A program made the position numbers and the translations under genes. Positions 1-6,605 of a DNA stretch of 13,978 bases are shown one piece after another (position 1 is the stretch's first letter; each line of letters starts with the position of its first letter). The notes beneath the pieces are model-generated. The model made no database searches and was not told the origin of the DNA. It was given only the letters and a program-made list of their open reading frames with translations. This stretch comes from UBA4615 sp044371545 (GTDB lineage Bacteria; Pseudomonadota; Gammaproteobacteria; Burkholderiales; Burkholderiaceae_E): contig JBILTM010000139.1 of assembly GCA_044371545.1 (NCBI GenBank), positions 1 to 13,978 on the forward strand, read 5' to 3'.

Positions 1-122
1 GGCCTCGCGAAGCGGTTGGAGCGCACCGCGTCCTTCGTGGACGACGGCGGGTATCGGTCGGCGCAGCCGCCCGATAGGGAAAAACTGTTTGAGGCCAGCC
101 TCCTGGCTGGCCGAGTTTTTTT
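1..122 (+). ncRNA. Candidate structured small RNA with anti-Shine-Dalgarno hairpin, 5' end outside window
   Basis: Three hairpins follow one another. The first pairs 8-12 (CGAAG) with 33-37 (CTTCG) and continues as 13-16 with 25-28. The second pairs TATCGG (52-57) with CCGATA (71-76), with an inner GGC/GCC helix at 60-62 and 66-68. The third, at 93-112, is an 8-bp stem followed by a run of seven T (116-122). Its top holds CCTCCT (99-104), complementary to Shine-Dalgarno sequences; the four-base loop TCCT is unpaired. No reading frame here ends convincingly before the terminator. From memory, a betaproteobacterial small RNA family toxic to E. coli, carrying an anti-Shine-Dalgarno hairpin, is in Rfam. 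Assignment to that family is inference. The 5' end and promoter are outside the window. The alternative is a plain 3' untranslated region and terminator of an upstream gene. Confidence 0.5.
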
Positions 123-125
123 CCC
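78..125 (+). terminator. Strong intrinsic terminator, possibly bidirectional
   Basis: The core stem GGCCAGCC (93-100) pairs with GGCTGGCC (105-112) around the loop TCCT. GAG and seven T follow (116-122), which is a classic rho-independent terminator for plus-strand transcription. An outer helix can also form between GGGAAAAACT (78-87 region) and AGTTTTTTTCCC (114-125). Read from the minus strand, a shorter run of five T appears 8 bases after the core stem. It could therefore act weakly on read-through from the importer operon that ends at 239. Confidence 0.8.
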
Positions 126-154
126 GGCCCGCCGGCGTTCGCGAAGGCGCGGGA

Positions 155-176
155 ACCCTTCAGGGCCCTGAAGGGT
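155..176. repeat. 22-bp perfect palindrome downstream of the importer operon
   Basis: The half-site ACCCTTCAGGG (155-165) is followed directly by its exact reverse complement (166-176). As RNA it would form a 9-bp stem with a GGCC loop. It lies 63 bases past the stop of the last importer ATPase, on the side where that minus-strand transcript must end. No T run follows on either strand, so it is not a standard intrinsic terminator. It could be an mRNA-stabilising stem, a rho-assisted stop or a protein-binding site; the sequence does not decide. Confidence 0.5.
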
Positions 177-238
177 GCGGTCCATAGCGCAGCGAGGCCC
201 ACCCCGGGGCGACGGCCTCGCGCCAACCGTAGAACGAC

Positions 239-931
239 TCAGGCCAGCGTCGCCTCGTCGTGGAACGCCTGCGGCGTCGTCTCGCGGGCAACCGCGCCTT
301 TCTGCATGATGATCACGCGCTGCGCGAGCCCCGAGATGAAGTCGCGGTTCTGCTCGACCAGGATCATCGTCAGCCCGCTTCGCTCGCGCAACTGGTGCAG
401 CGTCGCGATCATCTCTTCGATGATCGACGGCTGGATGCCCTCGGTCGGCTCGTCGAGCAGCACGATCTTCGGATGGCCGCACAGGCACCGGGCGAGCGCG
501 AGCAGCTGCTGCTCGCCGCCCGACAGCAGGCCGCCGACGCGGCCGAGCAGGGGCTTCAGGCGCGGGAAGTCCTCGAGCACCGCGTCCACGGTCTTCTTCG
601 GGTCGCCGGGGTCCTTGGCGCAGCCCATCAGCAGGTTGTCCATCACCGACAGTGCCGGGAAGATCTCGCGGCCCTGCGGCACGAAGCCCATCCCGAGGCG
701 CACCCGCTGGTGGGTGGGCGCGTGGGTGATGTCCTTGCCCTCGAAGACGATCGTCCCCGCGTGGGCGGGCAGGTAGCCCATCAGCGCGCGCATCAGCGTG
801 CTCTTGCCCATGCCGTTGTGGCCCCAGATGCCGAGGAACTCGCCCTTCGCGACGGTGAGCGAGATCGCGTTCAGGATAGGGATGCGGCCGTAGCCGGAGT
901 CCAGGCCGCGCACCTCGAGCATCGCGCTCAT
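239..931 (-). CDS. ABC importer ATPase, UrtE/LivF type
   Basis: This is a 230-residue ATPase energising a branched-chain-amino-acid/urea-type importer at the inner membrane. Visible motifs are Walker A GHNGMGKST (37-45), the Q-loop Q86 in VPQGREIFP, the signature LSGGEQQ (136-142) and Walker B IVLLDEP (156-162). The H-loop position has Gln194 (LVEQN), which is usual for LivF/UrtE. The wording VPQGREIFP is typical of UrtE rather than LivF. The start is ATG at 931, overlapping the preceding ATPase stop as ATGA, with GGGAG 6 bases upstream. A second in-frame ATG at 922 is possible. It is the last gene of the six-gene amidase/importer operon. The exact substrate (urea versus short-chain amide) is inferred only from neighbours. 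Confidence 0.9.
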   Translation of the reverse strand: MSAMLEVRGLDSGYGRIPILNAISLTVAKGEFLGIWGHNGMGKSTLMRALMGYLPAHAGTIVFEGKDITHAPTHQRVRLGMGFVPQGREIFPALSVMDNLLMGCAKDPGDPKKTVDAVLEDFPRLKPLLGRVGGLLSGGEQQLLALARCLCGHPKIVLLDEPTEGIQPSIIEEMIATLHQLRERSGLTMILVEQNRDFISGLAQRVIIMQKGAVARETTPQAFHDEATLA

Positions 932-1677
932 GCCGGGCTCCCGGCGAGGTCGGCGTGCAGCTGGCGGCCGAGGTAGACGTCGCGCACGCGCTCGTCGCGC
1001 AGCACCGCCTCGCAGCTGTCCTCCATCAGCACCTGCCCCCGGTTGAAGACCGTCACGGTCGACGCGATCATCCGGATGAATTCCATGTCGTGCTCGACGA
1101 CGATCAGCGCGCAGCGCTCGTTGATCGCGCGGATCAGCACCGCGGTCCGCTCGACCTCCTCGTCGCTCATGCCGGCCGCCGGCTCGTCGAGCAGGATCAG
1201 CTCGGGCCCGGTCGCGAGCACCAGCCCGAGCTCGACCCACTGGCGCTGCCCGTGCGCGAGCTCGCCGACGATCCGATCGCGCACCGGGCCGAGCTGCAGC
1301 CGCTCGAGCACCTCGTCGACCGCGCGCTCGAGGCGCGCTCGCGGGGTCACGCGGCTCGCCGACAGCCAGACGTTCTCGCGCACCGACAGTCCGTTGAAGA
1401 CGTTCGGCACCTGGGTCTTGATGCCGACGCCGAGCCGCGCGATCTGGTGGCTCTGCAGGCCGGCGATCGGCTTGTCGCGGACCAGCACCTCACCCTGGGT
1501 CGGCTGGTACTGGCCGGTCAGCAGCTTGAAGAACGTGCTCTTGCCCGCGCCGTTCGGGCCGATGAGGCAGCGCAGCTCGCCTTCGGCGAGCGCGAAATTC
1601 ACGCTCTGGACCGCGCGCACGCCGCCGAAGCTGATGCCGAGGTCGCGAGTCTCCAGCAGGTAGCGCGGCGCGCTCAC
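928..1677 (-). CDS. ABC importer ATPase, UrtD/LivG type, GTG start
   Basis: This is a 249-residue ATPase, partner of the UrtE-like subunit. Walker A GPNGAGKST is at 40-48, Walker B LILLDEP at 160-166 and the H-loop His196 in VVEHDMEF. The signature region reads LAHGQRQW (140-147) instead of LSGGQ. That variant, together with EPAAGMSDEE, is a UrtD hallmark and separates it from LivG. The start is GTG at 1677, overlapping the permease stop as GTGA, with GAGGAGG 7 bases upstream; this makes GTG the best start, although the frame is open far upstream. Its own stop overlaps the next ATG as ATGA. Overlaps at both ends imply translational coupling and matched subunit amounts. Confidence 0.9.
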   Translation of the reverse strand: MSAPRYLLETRDLGISFGGVRAVQSVNFALAEGELRCLIGPNGAGKSTFFKLLTGQYQPTQGEVLVRDKPIAGLQSHQIARLGVGIKTQVPNVFNGLSVRENVWLSASRVTPRARLERAVDEVLERLQLGPVRDRIVGELAHGQRQWVELGLVLATGPELILLDEPAAGMSDEEVERTAVLIRAINERCALIVVEHDMEFIRMIASTVTVFNRGQVLMEDSCEAVLRDERVRDVYLGRQLHADLAGSPA

Positions 1678-2756
1678 TTCGCGGCCTCCTCGGCGATGCC
1701 GTCGAGCGGTGCGGCGGGGCGGGCGGGTGCGGGCGCCGTGGTTGCCGAGCGGGCCGCCTCGGCCCGGCGCCGCGCGCTGCGCGTCAGCAGGTCGGCCACG
1801 GTCGGCACGAGGCCCTTGGGCACCACCAGCACGAACACCACCAGCACCGCACCGAGCACCAGGTTGCTGTTGATCACGTTGAGCGCACCGAGCCACGCGG
1901 TCAGCCACTGGATCAGGAAGCAGCCGACGATCGGCCCGATGAGGGTGCCGAGGCCGCCGACGATGATCCAGATGATGATCTGCGCCGACTGCGCGAGGCC
2001 GAACACCGTGGGGCTGACGAACGCGCCCCAGTTGGCGAACAGGCAGCCGGCGAGCCCTGCGATCGCGCCGCCGACCACGAAGGCGCCGAGCTTGTATCGG
2101 CGGATGTCGTAGCCGAGCAGCTCGGCGCGGCGCTCGTTCTCGCGGATGCCGACGACGACGCGGCCGAAGTGGCTCGCGAGCAGCGCACGCAGCGCGAAGT
2201 ACACCAGCACCAGCGCGGCGACGCAGACCTGGAAGATCTGGATCGGATCGAGCACCGCCTCGGGCATGAACGGCACGTTCAGTGTAGGGATCGACGGGAT
2301 CCCGTTGAAGCCGCCGAGCGGCGCCGAGCCGATCCGGTACTGGTCGCCCGCGGTCGAGTTGATGAGGTTGAACAGGATCAGCGACACCGTCAGCGTGATG
2401 ACGCCGAGGTACACGTCGCTGATCCGCGCATAGAACATGAACGAGCCGAGCGCGAGCGCGAAGAGTGCCGGCACCGCGACCGCGAGCAGCACCGCGCCGG
2501 TCGACTCGCCGAAGTTCAGCGCCGCGATCGCGTAGGTGTAGGCGCCGATGCCGAAGAACGCGGCCTGCCCGAAGCACAGGATGCCGCCGAAGCCCCAGAT
2601 GAACGCGAGGCTCAGCGCGAGGATCGACATGATCACGTAGACGGTCAGCTCGAGCAGCGTGAACGCCTCGAGCAGCACGGGCAGCGCGAACATCGCGAGC
2701 AGACCGGCGACGCCGAAGGCGAACAGACCGGCCCGGTCGAGGCGGGACGACGGCAT
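1674..2756 (-). CDS. ABC importer permease, UrtC/LivM type
   Basis: This 360-residue inner-membrane permease would form the channel together with the UrtB-like partner. Hydrophobic segments fill residues 10 to about 325. The family hallmark GQAAFFGIGAY is at 63-73, and the cytoplasmic coupling loop GIRENERRAELLGY, which contacts the ATPase, is at 203-216. The last 35 residues form a hydrophilic Ala/Pro/Arg-rich tail of no clear role. The start is ATG at 2756, sharing one base with the stop of the preceding permease (TGATG), so translation is probably coupled. The family assignment is firm; the urea/amide specificity rests on the UrtD/UrtE-like ATPases and the amidase. Confidence 0.9.
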   Translation of the reverse strand: MPSSRLDRAGLFAFGVAGLLAMFALPVLLEAFTLLELTVYVIMSILALSLAFIWGFGGILCFGQAAFFGIGAYTYAIAALNFGESTGAVLLAVAVPALFALALGSFMFYARISDVYLGVITLTVSLILFNLINSTAGDQYRIGSAPLGGFNGIPSIPTLNVPFMPEAVLDPIQIFQVCVAALVLVYFALRALLASHFGRVVVGIRENERRAELLGYDIRRYKLGAFVVGGAIAGLAGCLFANWGAFVSPTVFGLAQSAQIIIWIIVGGLGTLIGPIVGCFLIQWLTAWLGALNVINSNLVLGAVLVVFVLVVPKGLVPTVADLLTRSARRRAEAARSATTAPAPARPAAPLDGIAEEAAK

Positions 2757-3622
2757 CACAGGCTCCTGCGGAAGAATCGGTCGGTGATGCCCTGCGGCAG
2801 CAGCCGGATCAGCACGATGGCGGCGAGCAGCAGCGCCACCTCGCCGATCACGGGGGTGGTCGCGAAGGTCGCGAGCTGGTTGACCGTGCCGAACAGCGCG
2901 GACGCGGAGATCGTGCCGGTCAGGATCGACGCGCCCCCGCCGATCACGGTGATGAACGCCTTGGCCACGTAGGCGACGCCGATCGTCGGCACGACGCCGG
3001 TGATCGGCGCGAGCACGCCCCCGGCGAGCCCCGCGAGCGCCGCGCCGATGCCGAAGGTGACCATGTAGACCTTGGGCGGGCTCAGGCCCAGTCCCGCTGC
3101 CATGTTCGCGTTCTGCATCGTGCCCCGGGCGATCAGCCCGAAGCGGGTCTTCTTCAGCAGCAGCCACAGGCCGAACGCGACCGCCGCGGCGACGAAGACG
3201 ATGAAGAGCGTGTAGAGGCTCACGGTGTAGGTGCCGATCACCATCGAACCGAGCGGCGAGGAGATGCCGGCGGTGGTGTTGCCGAAGATCGTCGTCACCA
3301 GCCCGACGAGCAGCAGCGACAGGCCCCAGGTCGCGAGCATCGTGTCCACCATCCGGCCGTACAGGAAGCGCACGACGCAGCGTTCGACCACGATGCCGAT
3401 GACGCCCACCACCAGCGGGGCGACCACCAGCATCGCGATCCAGATGTTCACCCCCGCCTTGGTCGCGGTGATCGCGGCATAGCCGCCCAGCATCAGGAAC
3501 TCGCCGTGGGCGAGGTTGATGATGCGCATCATCCCGAAGATGATCGCCAGCCCGATGCTGATCAGCATCAGGCTGGCCACCGCGTTCAGGATCTCGATGC
3601 CGACGACCAGCGCGAAGTCCAT
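2756..3622 (-). CDS. ABC importer permease, UrtB/LivH type
   Basis: This is a 288-residue inner-membrane permease, close to the usual LivH length and shorter than UrtB forms that carry an N-terminal extension. The hallmark GMMRIINLAHGE is at 30-41. The coupling loop follows the LKKTRFG segment, around GLIARGTMQNANMAAGLG (162-179), and then AGLAGG (197-202). Several strongly hydrophobic segments span the chain. ATG at 3622 follows the binding-protein stop by 18 bases. The Shine-Dalgarno sequence is weak (GGACGGA-like), so translation may depend partly on ribosomes arriving from the gene before. The stop shares a base with the next permease start. Confidence 0.9.
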   Translation of the reverse strand: MDFALVVGIEILNAVASLMLISIGLAIIFGMMRIINLAHGEFLMLGGYAAITATKAGVNIWIAMLVVAPLVVGVIGIVVERCVVRFLYGRMVDTMLATWGLSLLLVGLVTTIFGNTTAGISSPLGSMVIGTYTVSLYTLFIVFVAAAVAFGLWLLLKKTRFGLIARGTMQNANMAAGLGLSPPKVYMVTFGIGAALAGLAGGVLAPITGVVPTIGVAYVAKAFITVIGGGASILTGTISASALFGTVNQLATFATTPVIGEVALLLAAIVLIRLLPQGITDRFFRRSL

Positions 3623-3640
3623 GGCAGGGGGTCCGTCCGG

Positions 3641-4876
3641 TCAGATCTTGATCACGAACTGCTTGTTCTCGTTCGGGTTCTTGATCAGGTTGCAGACCGC
3701 GGCGGTGTCGATCGGCTTGCGCTGCGCATACTTCTCGAGCACCACCATCTTCTTGGCCTTCACCTCGGCGATGTGGATGTCGAGCGTGCAGTGGTGCGTG
3801 GCCGGGTCGATCGTCACCTTGCCGCTCGGGCCGTCGAAGTCGATGCCGCTCTCCAGCGCCTGGATCACCTTCATCCGGTCGGTGCTGCCCGCCTTGGCGG
3901 CGCCCTTCGCCCACAGGTGCATGCCCTGGTAGGTCGCGACCGCGAGCTCGGAGATGTACGGGTAGTCGGCGCCGAAGCGCTTGTGCCAGCGCTGCACGAA
4001 CCCCTTGTTGACCGGGTTGTCGATGCTCTGGAAGTAGCTGAACGCGACCGTCAGCCCGTCCGCCTCCTCGGGCGAGAGCACGATGTGCTCGTTGCCGCCG
4101 GTGGCCGTCGTCGAGCACATCGGGATCTTCGACTTCATTCCGGCCGCAGCCCACTGCCGGTAAAACGAGATGTGCGCGCCGCCGACCAGCGCCGACAGCA
4201 CCACGTCGGGCTTGGCGGCCTGGATCTTCTGGATCGCCGGGCCGAACTGGGTGACGTCGAGCGGGAAGAAGTCGACCGCGACCACCTCGCCGCCGTTGTC
4301 CTTGGTGTACTTCTTGACCCAGTCGGACGTGATCTGGCCGTAGTTGTAGTCGGCCGCGACCACGTAGACCTTCTTGCCCCACTTCTTCATCACGTAGGGC
4401 ATCAGGATCTCGACGTTCTGCGCCGGGGTCTGGCCGGTGCAGAAGGTGTTGCGGTCGCAGACGCCGCCCTCGTACTGCGTGTTGTAGAAGTAGAGCGTGT
4501 TCAGGCGCTTGAGCACCGGCCGGATCACTTCGCGCGAGGCCGACGTGATGCCGCCGTGCACGACCGCGACCTTGTCCTTCAGCGCCGCCTGCTGCGCGAA
4601 CTGCGTGTACTGCTGCATGTTCGACTGCGAGTCGTAGCTGATCAGCTTGATCTTCTTGCCGAGGACCCCGCCGGCGGCGTTGATCTCCTCGGTCGCGAGC
4701 TTCATCGCGTCCTCCATCGGCTTGCCGTAGATGTCCAGGCCGCCGGAGAGGTCGTGGATGCTGGCCACCGGGATCTCGCCGGCGGCATGCGCGGCACGGG
4801 CCGCCAGCGAGGCGGCTGCACCGATGGCGGCGGCGCCGCCGAGGGTCTTCAGGGCCGAGCGTCGTTCGAGCTTCAT
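3641..4876 (-). CDS. Periplasmic binding protein of amide/urea-type ABC importer, Tat-like signal
   Basis: This 411-residue Peripla_BP_5/6-type binding protein captures the substrate in the periplasm. The N-terminus carries ERRSALKTL (residues 4-12), a twin-arginine-like motif, then an Ala-rich hydrophobic stretch and a likely cleavage site AHA|AG near residue 31. The mature start IPVASIHDLSGG and the stretch TEEINAAGGVLGKKIK are typical of UrtA, AmiC and FmdD-type proteins. The segment YEGGVC...FCTG has two cysteines six residues apart that could form a disulfide. GAGAAGG lies 7 bases before ATG 4876. It sits between the amidase and the permeases, so the ligand is probably an amide that the amidase cleaves. 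Urea or an amino acid cannot be excluded. Confidence 0.9.
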   Translation of the reverse strand: MKLERRSALKTLGGAAAIGAAASLAARAAHAAGEIPVASIHDLSGGLDIYGKPMEDAMKLATEEINAAGGVLGKKIKLISYDSQSNMQQYTQFAQQAALKDKVAVVHGGITSASREVIRPVLKRLNTLYFYNTQYEGGVCDRNTFCTGQTPAQNVEILMPYVMKKWGKKVYVVAADYNYGQITSDWVKKYTKDNGGEVVAVDFFPLDVTQFGPAIQKIQAAKPDVVLSALVGGAHISFYRQWAAAGMKSKIPMCSTTATGGNEHIVLSPEEADGLTVAFSYFQSIDNPVNKGFVQRWHKRFGADYPYISELAVATYQGMHLWAKGAAKAGSTDRMKVIQALESGIDFDGPSGKVTIDPATHHCTLDIHIAEVKAKKMVVLEKYAQRKPIDTAAVCNLIKNPNENKQFVIKI

Positions 4877-4906
4877 GCGAAAACCTTCTCTCTGTGTGTT
4901 GTGTGG
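4877..4906 (-). promoter_or_regulatory. Unstructured CA/GA-rich leader and strong Shine-Dalgarno for the binding protein
   Basis: Read on the mRNA strand, the 30 bases before the start are CA-rich (CCACACAACACACAG), then GAGAAGG, then a 7-base spacer. This stretch is strikingly low in GC next to its surroundings and has no self-pairing. Such open leaders favour efficient initiation. That fits the known need for more binding protein than permease in ABC importers. Confidence 0.5.
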
Positions 4907-4964
4907 AGCGCGTCGGGGGCGGGCGCGACCGGTGTGGGGCCGCGCCGCCGTGCTGCGAGGGGCC

Positions 4965-6485
4965 TTACATCGACTTCCAGTCGCCGGACTGCTCGAACGC
5001 GTGGCCGGCGCGATAGAGCGTGAGCTCGTCGTAGTGCTTGCCGATCAGCATCATCCCGACCGGCAGCCCGTCGCTCATCGCGCAGGGCAGCTGCAGCGCG
5101 GGGTGCCCGGTGGCGTCGGTCGGGCAGGTGTTCGGCAGCATCTCGAAGGCGCGCTGCACGATCAGCTCGCGCGGCGCGCCCGGGGGCGGCAGCGGCGTCG
5201 CCTTGACGGGCAGCGTCGGCATCAGCAGCACGTCGTACTTCGACAGTGCGTCGTCGTAGGCGGCGCGCAGCTTGCGCGCGAGGTTCTGCGCCTTCGCGTA
5301 GAAGCGGCCGCGGCCGGTCTGGATGAACCACTCGCCGACCAGCATCGTCAGCTTCAGGGTGTCCGACAGCTCGTCGGCGCGGTTGCGCCACTGCGAGTGC
5401 GCGTCGATCAGGCTGGTGACGTACAGGCCCTTCCAGTTGAAGCCGTGGCCGTTGTCCTTCATCATCTGCTGCGTCGCGCCTTCGCAGGCGATCGGCGTCC
5501 AGATGATCGGGCCGAGTGCGTGCATCGGCACCGACACCTCCTCGACCGTGGCGCCGAGCTTCTTGAAGCGCTCCGCGGCCGCACGGACCTTCGCGTCGAC
5601 GTCGGCCTCCGAGTTCGCGAGGCCGAAGCCTTCCTTGACCACCCCGATCCGCAGGCCCTTGACGCCGGTGCCGAGCGCCTCGGTGTAGGCGACCTGCTTC
5701 GCGCCGGTCTGGCTCTGCCGCGGATCGAGGCCATCGGGGCCGGCGATCACCTCGAGCATCAGCGCGTTGTCGGCGACGTTCGCGGTCATCGGGCCGGTGT
5801 GGTCGAGGGTCAGCTCGATCGGCATCACGCCGGTGTAGGGCACGAGGCCCCAGGTGGGCTTCAGGCCGACGATGCCGCAGTACGACGCCGGCATCCGGAT
5901 CGAGCCGCCCTGGTCGCCGCCGATCGCGAGCTCGACCTCGCCGGCGGCGACGAGCGCCGCGCTGCCCGACGACGAGCCGCCGGCCGAGTAGCCCATCCTG
6001 TGCGGGTTGTGGACCGGGCCGAGCGCGCTGGTGTGCGAGCCGCCCGAGAAGCAGTAGTACTCGCAGTGCGCCTTGCCGGCGATCGTCGCGCCGGCATCGA
6101 GCAGGCGCGTGATGATCGTCGCGTCGACGTCGGGCGTGTAGCCCTCGAGGATCGAGGCGCCGTTCATCATCGGCATGCCGGCGACGCAGACGTTGTCCTT
6201 GACCGCCACCTTCTTGCCGGCGAGCTTGCCGCCCGAGGCGCCCTTGATCTCGCTCTTCACGTACCAGGCGTTGTACTTGTTCTCCTCGCCCTCGGGACGG
6301 TAGCCGGGGGTCCGCGGGTACTTCACCTCGGGCACGTAGTCGGCCATCAGGTCGATCGCCTCGTAGGCGGCGACGTTGCCCTGCATCAGCGCGTGGTAGG
6401 ACGCGAGCTCCGCGTCCGACATCGTCATGCCGAGGCTCTCGGCGACGGTGCGCAGCTGATCGAGGTTGGGGGACTTCACTGCCAT
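4965..6485 (-). CDS. Amidase of the amidase-signature family
   Basis: This 506-residue enzyme hydrolyses amides to a carboxylate and ammonia. The Ser-cis-Ser-Lys triad is intact: Lys96 in VAVKDNV, cis-Ser171 in SAGGSSSGSAA and nucleophile Ser195 in GDQGGSIRMP. The spacings (75 and 24 residues) match FAAH. From memory, the stretches AGMPMMNGA and DATIITRLLDAGATIAGKA closely resemble the Rhodococcus amidases that follow nitrile hydratase, so aliphatic or aryl amides are likely substrates. No signal peptide is seen, so it should be cytoplasmic. ATG at 6485 is chosen because GAGGAGAG lies just upstream; the frame stays open 40 codons further with no support. It leads the importer operon, 88 bases before the binding protein. 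Substrate is unknown; a carbamate or other amide remains possible. Confidence 0.9.
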   Translation of the reverse strand: MAVKSPNLDQLRTVAESLGMTMSDAELASYHALMQGNVAAYEAIDLMADYVPEVKYPRTPGYRPEGEENKYNAWYVKSEIKGASGGKLAGKKVAVKDNVCVAGMPMMNGASILEGYTPDVDATIITRLLDAGATIAGKAHCEYYCFSGGSHTSALGPVHNPHRMGYSAGGSSSGSAALVAAGEVELAIGGDQGGSIRMPASYCGIVGLKPTWGLVPYTGVMPIELTLDHTGPMTANVADNALMLEVIAGPDGLDPRQSQTGAKQVAYTEALGTGVKGLRIGVVKEGFGLANSEADVDAKVRAAAERFKKLGATVEEVSVPMHALGPIIWTPIACEGATQQMMKDNGHGFNWKGLYVTSLIDAHSQWRNRADELSDTLKLTMLVGEWFIQTGRGRFYAKAQNLARKLRAAYDDALSKYDVLLMPTLPVKATPLPPPGAPRELIVQRAFEMLPNTCPTDATGHPALQLPCAMSDGLPVGMMLIGKHYDELTLYRAGHAFEQSGDWKSM

Positions 6486-6576
6486 GCGATCTCTCCTCGG
6501 TCGTAAGGTCGGCGGGTCGGTGGAACACCCTTCGGTCCGTCGCGGCGCGTCGCGTGCGCCGCGAGCCGTGCCCGTG

Positions 6577-6605
6577 ACTATCGTGCAGAAAGCTTTCCAG
6601 GGCAA
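6577..6605 (-). promoter_or_regulatory. Candidate overlapping sigma-54 and sigma-70 promoter of the amidase/importer operon
   Basis: On the minus strand TGGAAAGCTTTCTGCA (6599-6584) has the GG-N10-GC core of sigma-54 promoters and matches most of the -24/-12 consensus. The same stretch is the exact 17-base spacer between TTGCCC (6605-6600) and GATAGT (6582-6577), each 4 of 6 to the sigma-70 boxes. The spacer contains the 10-bp palindrome GAAAGCTTTC (6588-6597). Transcripts would begin near 6570-6573, giving a leader of about 85 bases. Both calls are by eye and unscored. Confidence 0.45.

Noticed and set aside
1..171. Plus-strand reading frame open from the window edge to TGA 169-171, with high third-position GC over the first 27 codons
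   Set aside because: The coding-like pattern vanishes after about position 80, the frame runs through a strong terminator and ends inside a palindrome, and the hairpins explain the region better. It is kept only as an alternative to the small RNA.
1..185. Minus-strand frame from ATG 185 running off the left edge
   Set aside because: Arg/Ser-rich, low-complexity product with no ribosome site, lying across the terminator stem. It is probably a shadow of a structured element.
4965..6485. A full nitrile-degradation cluster
   Set aside because: The amidase resembles nitrile-pathway amidases, but no nitrile hydratase or its activator is in the window, so only amide use is supported.
4731..6506. 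591-codon plus-strand open frame opposite the amidase and binding protein gene
   Set aside because: Arg/Ala/His/Leu-rich mirror of real genes. Long antisense frames are normal at this GC content.
6486..6605. Longer amidase start at 6605
   Set aside because: The added 40 residues are not family-like. A GAGGAGAG ribosome site immediately precedes ATG 6485, and the added stretch overlaps the likely promoter.
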